A DNA stretch of 20,151 nucleotides from Lachnospiraceae bacterium UBA1721. Lineage in GTDB: Bacteria > Bacillota > Clostridia > Lachnospirales > Lachnospiraceae. The stretch is taken from assembly GCA_002317155.1 (NCBI GenBank), contig DCIR01000085.1:1-20151 (forward strand). The letters are read 5' to 3'. A program made the translations under genes and the position numbers. Position 1 is the stretch's first letter; every line of letters starts with the position of its first letter. Below the pieces are notes generated by a model that worked only from the letters and a program-made list of their open reading frames with translations, did no database searches and had not been told where the DNA came from. Below are positions 7,899 through 14,133 of the stretch, in pieces.

Positions 7899-9923
7899 AT
7901 GCAGTTTGTAAATGACAATGGAGCACTTGTAGCTTACAGAAACGGCGAGATGTTACGTATTGAATGTTGGGGAAAAGATTCATTACGTGTACGCGCTACC
8001 AAGCTTGGCAAGTTCACCGGCAATAACTGGGCATTAACAGAAGAAGTGCCTGAGATTAAGGGTGAAGTCAAGTTCTTTGAGAGAGAGCACTGGGTAGGAG
8101 ATGGTAACATCGATACCAGAGAATATGCCTCTATCACCAACGGACGTATTAAGGCAGAGATTAACTTTGTAGGTATCATCTCATTTTTCAGAGATGATAA
8201 ACTTATTCTCCGTGAGTATTATCGATCATATGATGGAACTATTTCGGGCGGAAGCCGTTGCCTTAAGGTTGTTAACAGAGAGTGGAAGGGTATCATCGGT
8301 GGAACCGATTACTCTTTGAACCTCAAGTTTGACGAGAATAAGGGTGAGAAAATCTTCGGTATGGGTCAGTATCAGCAGGAGTACCTTGATCTCAAGGGAA
8401 CTGTGCTTGAGCTTGCTCAGAGAAATTCACAGATTTCAGTACCTTTCATGGTATCTTCATACGGCTACGGTATGCTTTGGAACAATCCCGCTGTAGGTAG
8501 TGTTGCATTTGCCAAGAACTATACCGAGTGGATTGCTCGTTCTACCAAGGAAATGGATTACTGGATTACCGCTGCAGACGGTCCTAAGCAGATTGTAGAG
8601 AACTACACTGCAGTATCAGGTCGTGCACCTAAGTTCCCTGAGGATCTTATGGGACTTTGGCAGTGCAAGCTTCGTTATCGTACTCAGGATGAGGTCCTTG
8701 AGGTCGCAAGAGCATATCAGAAGGAAGGTATCAAGATCGATCAGATTGTTATCGACTTCTTCCATTGGACCGTACAGGGTGATTGGAAATTTGATACCAA
8801 GTATTGGCCTGATCCTAAGGCTATGGTTGACGAGCTTCATTCAATGGGCATCAAGGTTATTGTTTCAGTATGGCCTTCAGTAGACAGAAAGTCAGAGAAT
8901 TTCTATCCTATGATGGATAAGGGCCTTCTCATTCAGACCGAGCGCGGTGCGGCTCAGACCTATGATTATCAGGGTGACTGTGTAGAAATCGATCCTTTCA
9001 ATCCTGAGACCAGAGAGTACGTTTGGAACGTATGCAAAAAGAATTACTATGATTTCGGAATCGATGCATTCTGGCTTGATAACTCAGAGCCCGATTACGG
9101 TGTATACGATTTTGAAAATTACAGATATATCGACGGACCTGCACTTCAGATAAGCAATATGTATCCTCAGATGTACAGCCGTGTATTCTATGACAAGATG
9201 AAGGATTTGAAGGACGGTGTTGTAGTTAACCTTCTTCGTTGTGCATGGGCAGGTAGCCAGAAGTACGGTAATGTAGTATGGTCAGGTGATGTTCCTTCTA
9301 CATTCCAGGCATTCTATGAGCAGGTACAGTGTGGACTTAACATGGGTCTTGCAGGTATTCCTTGGTGGACTACAGATATCGGTGGATTTATGACTGACGA
9401 TGTTAATGATCCCGATTTCAGACAGCTCCTTATCAGATGGTATCAGTTTGCTGTATATTCTGCAGTTCTTCGTATGCACGGAGACCGTGGACCTTATAAC
9501 ATTCCACCTCTTGATGACAGAGATTGGGGCGGCGGATATCTTCATACCGGTCAGCCCAATGAGCTTTGGAGCTACGGTGAAGACAATTATAAGATCATGA
9601 GAAAGTACTATGACATCCGTATCGAGATGCATGACTATATCAAGAGTCTTTATGAGGAGGCAAGCACTAACGGTGCTCCTCTGATTCGTACCATGTTCTT
9701 TGAGTTCCCTGAGGACGCTAAATGCTGGGAGCTTCAGGATCAGTATATGTTTGGTAGTGAGTATCTCTGCGCACCTATTTTCGAGCTTAATAAGTTCGAG
9801 CGCGAAGTATATCTTCCCGCAGGCAAGTGGACACTTACTAGTACCGGAGAGACCTTCGAGGGTGGACAGACTGTTAAGGTTGCAGCACCTATCGAATATA
9901 TGCCCGTATTTAAGAAGAATTAA
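7899..9923 (+). CDS. Glycoside hydrolase family 31, alpha-xylosidase-like
   Basis: Retaining alpha-glycosidase, probably removing alpha-linked xylose or glucose from the non-reducing end of oligosaccharides such as xyloglucan fragments. At 674 residues with no signal peptide it should act in the cytoplasm. Order: N-terminal beta-sandwich (to about 245), a TIM barrel with YRTQDEVLEVARAYQKEGIK and FFHWTVQGDWKFD, then C-terminal beta domains ending PIEYMPVFKKN. The nucleophile is D394 in the GH31 motif DAFWLDNSEPD and the acid/base is D464 in VVWSGDVPSTF; both are present. AGGAGG at 7888-7893 sets the start. The 108-aa gene follows after 60 bases with a hairpin between. Substrate is inferred: the FWLDNSEPD form resembles YicI/XylS-type alpha-xylosidases, but alpha-glucosidase activity cannot be excluded. 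Confidence 0.9.
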   Translation: MQFVNDNGALVAYRNGEMLRIECWGKDSLRVRATKLGKFTGNNWALTEEVPEIKGEVKFFEREHWVGDGNIDTREYASITNGRIKAEINFVGIISFFRDDKLILREYYRSYDGTISGGSRCLKVVNREWKGIIGGTDYSLNLKFDENKGEKIFGMGQYQQEYLDLKGTVLELAQRNSQISVPFMVSSYGYGMLWNNPAVGSVAFAKNYTEWIARSTKEMDYWITAADGPKQIVENYTAVSGRAPKFPEDLMGLWQCKLRYRTQDEVLEVARAYQKEGIKIDQIVIDFFHWTVQGDWKFDTKYWPDPKAMVDELHSMGIKVIVSVWPSVDRKSENFYPMMDKGLLIQTERGAAQTYDYQGDCVEIDPFNPETREYVWNVCKKNYYDFGIDAFWLDNSEPDYGVYDFENYRYIDGPALQISNMYPQMYSRVFYDKMKDLKDGVVVNLLRCAWAGSQKYGNVVWSGDVPSTFQAFYEQVQCGLNMGLAGIPWWTTDIGGFMTDDVNDPDFRQLLIRWYQFAVYSAVLRMHGDRGPYNIPPLDDRDWGGGYLHTGQPNELWSYGEDNYKIMRKYYDIRIEMHDYIKSLYEEASTNGAPLIRTMFFEFPEDAKCWELQDQYMFGSEYLCAPIFELNKFEREVYLPAGKWTLTSTGETFEGGQTVKVAAPIEYMPVFKKN

Positions 9924-9934
9924 ATTTATTCAAG

Positions 9935-9956
9935 AAGAATCTCGCGTGAGATTCTT
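9935..9956 (+). terminator. Hairpin between GH31 and the 108-aa gene
   Basis: Perfect 9-bp stem AAGAATCTC / GAGATTCTT with a GCGT loop, 12 bases after the GH31 stop. It is followed by TGGTAG rather than a T-run and ends 14 bases before the next ribosome site. It is therefore probably an mRNA-stabilising or partial-termination element inside one transcript. Confidence 0.5.
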
Positions 9957-9983
9957 TGGTAGTAGAAATGGAGGTGTTAGCAT

Positions 9984-10310
9984 ATGTCTAAAGAAGAATG
10001 GAAAGAAAGCGGAGCAGAAATGGGTCATGCATGGACCACATTCGGAAAGACCTTTATAAGATCTGCAAAGACAACAACCGGAAAAGTTACTGATTGGGCA
10101 GAGGATAAGCCGAAGGATTCTTCTGAACAGCCTGAGAGCACAGTGTACAGTGACGGAAGCTGGAAACAGACCGGCAAGGAGCTGGGCGGCGCATTTGCGG
10201 GAATGGGAAAGACTCTTCTTCATTCAGTTGGACTGAGTACCAGTTCTGAAGCAAATGCAAACACCAATGCAGAGGCTGATGCAGCTGCAGAAAAAGAAAC
10301 CGATAAATAA
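9984..10310 (+). CDS. Small hypothetical protein with two copies of a WKxxGxExGxA motif
   Basis: No function recognised. The 108-residue protein has no signal peptide or clear membrane span. Residues 6-28 and 60-82 are two copies of one motif exactly 54 residues apart. The aligned identities are W6/W60, K7/K61, G10/G64, E12/E66, G14/G68, A16/A70, G21/G75, K22/K76, T23/T77 and S27/S81, with hydrophobic matches at 13, 17, 20, 24 and 25. The pattern WKxxGxEhGxAxxxhGKThhxS suggests two short Gly-faced amphipathic helices. The tail is a low-complexity Ala/Asn/Glu run. A strong ribosome site (GGAGGTG, seven bases upstream) and a good terminator make it a real gene. It probably shares a transcript with GH31. 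I recall similar small proteins in Clostridia, unnamed. Confidence 0.78.
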   Translation: MSKEEWKESGAEMGHAWTTFGKTFIRSAKTTTGKVTDWAEDKPKDSSEQPESTVYSDGSWKQTGKELGGAFAGMGKTLLHSVGLSTSSEANANTNAEADAAAEKETDK

Positions 10311-10349
10311 TGGCTTAAAAATATTGATTCGGTGAATTATGACTTAATG

Positions 10350-10386
10350 AGAGCAGGAATGTCGAAAGATGTTTCTGCTCTTTTTT
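10350..10386 (+). terminator. Strong rho-independent terminator
   Basis: 14-bp stem (three G-T wobbles) starting AGAGCAGGAATGTC, capped by a GAAA tetraloop (10364-10367) and closing with GATGTTTCTGCTCT. A six-T run follows at 10381-10386. It ends the GH31/108-aa transcript. Confidence 0.93.
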
Positions 10387-10399
10387 AACTACCGGTTCA

Positions 10400-10428
10400 A
10401 TGACATATAGATTTGCCGGTGGTATAGT
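10400..10428 (+). promoter_or_regulatory. Promoter of the 171-aa gene
   Basis: -35 ATGACA (10400-10405), a 17-base spacer, and extended -10 TGGTATAGT with TATAGT at 10423-10428. Inverted arms ACCGG (10391-10395) and CCGGT (10416-10420) bracket the -35 box and could be an operator. It lies about 50 bases before the start at 10478. Confidence 0.65.
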
Positions 10429-10477
10429 ATGAGCATAACGAGTTAAGTGTTTTTGTTTTTACATGGAGGAAAGTAAA

Positions 10478-10993
10478 ATGGCTAAAATGACTTCAGCTTA
10501 TGCAAATAAGGTTCTCAGAAAATTAAACGAGGACAAGGAGTTCTGGAGAAGACGTGAGCAGGAAGGATATGTATATGTCGCTGCTCTTGACGAAGAACCT
10601 GTAATCCCCGAATACGATTACAGCGAGGTCGCTGCGAACATTGCTGAGATTGATGAAAAAATCATCAAAATCAAGCACGCGGTAAATCTCTCAAACGCAA
10701 CCAACGAAATTGTGGTTGGCGGTGAGGCGATGACCATAGATACAGTTCTGATTAAGATGGCACAGCTTAACAGACGTAAGGAAGTGCTCGACAATATGCG
10801 CAAGATGCAGCCCAAGGTGAGAATTAACTCCGGTTATTACTCAGCCAGAAAAACTGCACCTGAGTATCAGTACATCAATTATGACTTGGAACTTATCAAG
10901 TCAGAGTACGCTAAAATTGATGCACTGATTGCAGACTGCCAGATTGCTCTGGACAAATACAACCAGACGGTTGAATTTGAGGTTGAGGTGTAA
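10478..10993 (+). CDS. Conserved hypothetical protein, helical (possibly DIP1984/septicolysin-like)
   Basis: No function established. The 171-residue soluble protein is mostly charged helix: an N-terminal helix (NKVLRKLNEDKEFWRRREQ), then YVAALDEEPVIPEYDYSEV, a helical segment IAEIDEKIIKIKHAVNLSNA, the turn GGEAMTIDTVLIKMAQLNRRK, and a final helix ending DKYNQTVEFEVEV. The IKHAxNxxN...GxxMTIDxxLxxMAQLxxRKxxLxxM pattern reminds me of the DIP1984 (septicolysin-like) family; this is from memory and weak. The ATG at 10478 is used because GGAGG at 10465-10469 lies eight bases before it and overlaps the alternative ATG at 10463. The gene has its own promoter and appears monocistronic. Confidence 0.75.
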   Translation: MAKMTSAYANKVLRKLNEDKEFWRRREQEGYVYVAALDEEPVIPEYDYSEVAANIAEIDEKIIKIKHAVNLSNATNEIVVGGEAMTIDTVLIKMAQLNRRKEVLDNMRKMQPKVRINSGYYSARKTAPEYQYINYDLELIKSEYAKIDALIADCQIALDKYNQTVEFEVEV

Positions 10994-11020
10994 GTCTCAG
11001 CCAATCTGATCTGAAATCTG

Positions 11021-11059
11021 AGATTTAAGCCCTAATCAATCAGATTAGGACTTAAGTCT
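11021..11059 (+). terminator. Long hairpin after the 171-aa gene
   Basis: AGATTTAAG pairs with CTTAAGTCT (one G-T) and CCTAATC with GATTAGG around an AATCA loop, with a single C/A mismatch between the two segments. Only weakly T-rich sequence follows, so termination is uncertain. AATCTGAT at 11003-11010 is a perfect complement of ATCAGATT at 11039-11046, offering a competing fold. Confidence 0.45.
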
Positions 11060-11232
11060 TAAGCAATTGAATATTTTCCGTGCAGATAACTCAAAATGGA
11101 TTAATTTTAAGTTACAGTTTTTAGTTCAATAGTTATGGATATGGATTATTGGTTATTTATTAAAACGATTATTGTTCAGTGTTGTTGATAACCCACCTAA
11201 TGTTGATTGGAAATTTTATCTGCAAAAAACTT

Positions 11233-11284
11233 GGTCCCTTACGGGACCTGAGCATGTAAGTTCGGTTATGCATGCTCTTTTTTT
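11233..11284 (+). terminator. Tandem hairpins ending in a strong terminator
   Basis: First hairpin GGTCCC-TTAC-GGGACC (11233-11248), then GAGCATG (11250-11256) paired with CATGCTC (11271-11277), followed by seven T bases (11278-11284). It is an efficient-looking intrinsic terminator about 240 bases after the 171-aa stop, with GH43 starting 195 bases later. The distance from the preceding gene leaves room for a separate small RNA. Confidence 0.85.
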
Positions 11285-11479
11285 GTTCGTATAAGTGTAG
11301 CGAATTGCGAATGTTGTTGCTTATATGATGTCTATGACAGTCGCAACTAATGAAAAAGCATAAGCAAGAAATGATAGGCTTTTTTATAGACGACTAAATA
11401 CAATGTGACTATGGGGACACAGACAACCGCATGCACGCGCAGTATATGCGCCTGCTCCTTTGATTGATGGAGGACATTC

Positions 11480-13087
11480 ATGAAGATTAACAGGAGAGGG
11501 CTATTTGCTGTCGTTCTGGTCGGCACATTGTTGTTATTTGGATGTGCAACCTCAGATACAGCAGACGGTTCGATGAACAACGCTTCCGGCATAGCGGGAA
11601 GCAGCACAGACACTAACGGTGAGGAGAATGTGAATATGAAATATTCAATCGACAACACAGAAGTAATTGAAGCACTCGCACAGAGCTACAAGACAAGAGG
11701 AGAAACTAATCCTATTACTACACAGGCATATGGAGCAGATCCCTTCGTAATGGTATACGGAGACACTATTTACATCTATATGACTGATGATCACTATGAG
11801 TATGATGCTGAAGGCAATATTAAGGAAAACACCTACAGCACAATCAATAAGATTCATGTTGTATCTACCAAGGACATGAAGAATTTTACCGATCACGGAT
11901 GCATCAAAGTTGCAGGTGAGGATGGAATTGCTAAGTGGGCTAAGAACTCATGGGCACCCGCAGCAGCATGGAAGAATATCGATGGACAGGATAAGTTCTT
12001 CCTTTATTTTGCAGATAACGGTGGTGGAATCGGTGTTATTGAAGCAGATTCACCTATCGGACCTTTCAGAGATCCCCTTGGACACGGTCTTATCAGAAGA
12101 GATATGGAGAACTGCGGAAATGTTCTCTGGCTTTTCGATCCTGCTGTTTTTGTAGATGATGACGGTACAGGATATATCTATTTTGGTGGTGGTGTTCCCG
12201 AAGGACAGGCAGCTCATCCCCTTACCGGAAGATGCGCACAGCTTGGCGATGATATGATTAGCCTTGCTACAGTTCCTGTAGTAATCGATGCTCCTTATCT
12301 TTTTGAGGATTCAGGTATTCACAAGTGTGGCGATACCTATTATTATTCATACTGCTCTAACTTTAGCGTAGATGCTGAAGGTACCAAGGAGTATGGAATG
12401 GTTAACGGTCAGATCTGCTATATGACCAGTAAGAGCCCTCTCGGACCTTTCACTTATGCAGGAATGATTCTTGATAACCCCGGTACCCTTTGCGGACTGT
12501 CAGGTAACAATCATCATGCAATCTTCAAGTTCAAGGATCAGTGGTACATTGCTTATCACTCACGTATGCTTGAGAAAAATATCGGTATTGCAAATGGTTA
12601 CAGAGCTACTCATATTGATAAGGTTAGCTACAATGAGGATGGCTCAATTGTTCGTATTACCCAGACTACTGCAGGCCCCGATCAGCTTGTATATGTAGAT
12701 CCTTATACAGAGAACAGCGCTGTATGCGTAAGCAAGATGGCCGGAACAGATGCTGTTGCTACTGATTCTATCGGTTACGGCAACATGACCCTCGGACAGA
12801 TTGATACAGGTGATTATATTGAGATCACCGGAGTAGACTTTGGCGACAAGGGTGCTAATACTCTTTGCATCAAGGCTAATGTTCCTGCTGATACCGTTGG
12901 TGCTGTTCAGCTTAGAATCGACTTTATCAATAAGGATGCAGTGGCTTCAGTTGTTCTTTATCCTTCAGAGGAAAATGCAGACGGTGTATATAAGGTAAAT
13001 CTTGATGAGGCAATCACTGGAGTTCACTATGTATATCTTGTATTCTCAGGATCAAACTACACTGTAGACAGCTGGTACTTCGAGTAA
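11480..13087 (+). CDS. Lipid-anchored GH43-CBM6 arabinofuranosidase-like enzyme
   Basis: Inverting glycosidase, most like XynD-type arabinoxylan arabinofuranohydrolases, that would strip arabinose from arabinoxylan at the cell surface. The 535-residue protein opens with a lipoprotein signal peptide (lipobox LFGC, Cys 22) and a Ser/Asn/Gly linker to about residue 50. The GH43 propeller (about 80-390) has the catalytic base D87 in YGADPFV, the pKa modulator D220 in FDPAVFVDDDG and the acid E276 in FEDSGIHK. It also has WAKNSWAPAAAWK and YIYFGGGVPEG, as in XynD from memory. A CBM6-like beta-sandwich (about 400-535) follows. GGAGG at 11469-11473 sets the start. A second in-frame ATG at 11636 has its own GAGGAG nine bases upstream and would give a form lacking the signal peptide. 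Exact linkage specificity cannot be read. Confidence 0.9.
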   Translation: MKINRRGLFAVVLVGTLLLFGCATSDTADGSMNNASGIAGSSTDTNGEENVNMKYSIDNTEVIEALAQSYKTRGETNPITTQAYGADPFVMVYGDTIYIYMTDDHYEYDAEGNIKENTYSTINKIHVVSTKDMKNFTDHGCIKVAGEDGIAKWAKNSWAPAAAWKNIDGQDKFFLYFADNGGGIGVIEADSPIGPFRDPLGHGLIRRDMENCGNVLWLFDPAVFVDDDGTGYIYFGGGVPEGQAAHPLTGRCAQLGDDMISLATVPVVIDAPYLFEDSGIHKCGDTYYYSYCSNFSVDAEGTKEYGMVNGQICYMTSKSPLGPFTYAGMILDNPGTLCGLSGNNHHAIFKFKDQWYIAYHSRMLEKNIGIANGYRATHIDKVSYNEDGSIVRITQTTAGPDQLVYVDPYTENSAVCVSKMAGTDAVATDSIGYGNMTLGQIDTGDYIEITGVDFGDKGANTLCIKANVPADTVGAVQLRIDFINKDAVASVVLYPSEENADGVYKVNLDEAITGVHYVYLVFSGSNYTVDSWYFE

Positions 13088-13193
13088 AATCTATATTATT
13101 AAGACTATGGATTGTAGATCAAAGACCATAGATTAGTAATAAGCGATATTATGTATGGGGTATATGCCCGCACACAAACAATAAAAAATATAG

Positions 13194-13199
13194 TATAAT
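13194..13199 (+). promoter_or_regulatory. Possible -10 box upstream of the phosphatase
   Basis: A perfect TATAAT follows an A-rich stretch, but the -35 position (CACACA, 17 bases upstream) is poor. Transcription from it would start inside the left arm of the terminator at 13204-13234. It is the only candidate found for the phosphatase-GH3 pair. Confidence 0.35.
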
Positions 13200-13203
13200 C
13201 TTA

Positions 13204-13234
13204 GAGAGTGGCAGTACTTGTCACTCTCGTTTTT
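13204..13234 (+). terminator. Rho-independent terminator after GH43
   Basis: Stem GAGAGTGGCAG / TTGTCACTCTC (G-T wobbles included) with a TAC loop, then GTTTTT. It lies 117 bases after the GH43 stop and 39 bases before the phosphatase start. Confidence 0.85.
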
Positions 13235-13273
13235 ATTCAAACGAACCTTTAAGGAAATAATGGGGATTTTATT

Positions 13274-14065
13274 TTGGCAAATATAACCGTTAAACATATC
13301 GCAAATATGAGAGACCTGGGTGGCCTTCCGACAGCAGACGGGAAAGTGGTGGCACCGGGCAGACTTGTAAGAGGCGGTCATCTTCATAAGATAAAGGGAA
13401 AAGACGCAGAGAAATTCCGTAAGGAGTTGGGTGTTGCACACATAATAGACTTAAGGAGTCCCTCCGAGCTTGAGGAAAAGCCCGATGTGGTTCCTGAGGG
13501 AATAAAATACAGCTATTTTCCCAGTCTTACCAATGAACAGAATCCCTCGATAAATAAACACAACCGAACCTCAGAGCTTAAGAGAATAATGAAGACTGAG
13601 GGCGGAGCTATAGCGTATTTGAGTAATATATACAGATTATTGATTTCGCAGGAGCTATCAATTAAGTCTCACAGAAATGTGCTGCTCTCATTACTTGAGC
13701 AGGAAGAGGGGGCCATATACTGGCACTGTACTCAGGGCAAGGACAGGACCGGTGTGGCAGCTGCGGTTATTCTGATGGCACTTGGTGTTAGCCGTGAAGA
13801 TATAATACAGGAATATGTCAACGAAAAACGCTCACTGATTTTTAGAAATAATATTCTCACAACGCTTGTTGGTATAGTTCTTTTTAACCGTAAGGCCAAA
13901 ACCAGTCTGAGTGTGCTTATGAATGCAAAGCGCCCGTGTATAGAAGCGGCTTTCGATGAAATGGAAAAAATATATGGTGATGGCGAGACCTACATTAGGG
14001 AAGCGCTCGGCATTACGGATGAACAGATTGAGAAGCTTAGAAGTATGTATTTGGTGAAGTGTTAA
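13274..14065 (+). CDS. Protein tyrosine/serine phosphatase (Y_phosphatase3 type)
   Basis: Cysteine-based phosphatase of 263 residues without signal peptide, so cytoplasmic. Substrates could be phosphotyrosine or phosphoserine proteins or phosphoinositides; this family varies. The N-terminal NMRDLGGLPTADGKVVAPGR and LVRGGHLHKI are typical of the Y_phosphatase3/LipA-like group. The P-loop is HCTQGKDRTG, with nucleophile Cys 152 and Arg 158 (C-x5-R). IIDLRSPSE carries the Asp/Arg of the family's DLR motif. The start is TTG at 13274: GGGGA at 13262-13265 is eight bases upstream and no ATG precedes the conserved N-terminus. The GH3 gene follows after 68 bases with no terminator, so the two are probably co-transcribed. 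Any role in sugar metabolism is unknown. Confidence 0.88.
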   Translation: MANITVKHIANMRDLGGLPTADGKVVAPGRLVRGGHLHKIKGKDAEKFRKELGVAHIIDLRSPSELEEKPDVVPEGIKYSYFPSLTNEQNPSINKHNRTSELKRIMKTEGGAIAYLSNIYRLLISQELSIKSHRNVLLSLLEQEEGAIYWHCTQGKDRTGVAAAVILMALGVSREDIIQEYVNEKRSLIFRNNILTTLVGIVLFNRKAKTSLSVLMNAKRPCIEAAFDEMEKIYGDGETYIREALGITDEQIEKLRSMYLVKC

Positions 14066-14133
14066 TTTGGAATGGTATTTATACGTTGAAGAAATGTCAA
14101 TTTGAAATATTAACTTAAAGCGTTGGTGCGACT

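Larger units (their letters stand above)
10994..11479 (+). other. 486-base gene-free region with several hairpins
   Basis: No credible coding region on either strand: the only minus-strand frame here runs into the GH43 gene and has no ribosome site. Contents: a hairpin at 11021-11059; an unpaired AT-rich stretch bounded by a long-range 9-bp match (TGCAGATAA at 11081-11089 with TTATCTGCA at 11216-11224); tandem hairpins with a terminator at 11233-11284; then the GH43 leader (11285-11479) with competing stems and a small GC-rich hairpin at 11433-11455. No convincing -35/-10 pair for GH43 was found. Confidence 0.6.

Noticed and set aside
10994..11284. Known riboswitch, T-box, 6S or SRP RNA
   Set aside because: No consensus core of these families could be matched by eye; left as an unassigned structured region.
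11347..11658. 103-codon minus-strand frame across the GH43 leader and signal peptide
   Set aside because: No ribosome site, overlaps the GH43 start antisense, and the translation resembles the complement of a signal peptide region.
14112..14128. Catabolite-response (cre) site before the GH3 start
   Set aside because: TTAAAGCGTTGGTG shares the central AAnCG but misses the outer bases of the cre consensus; too weak.
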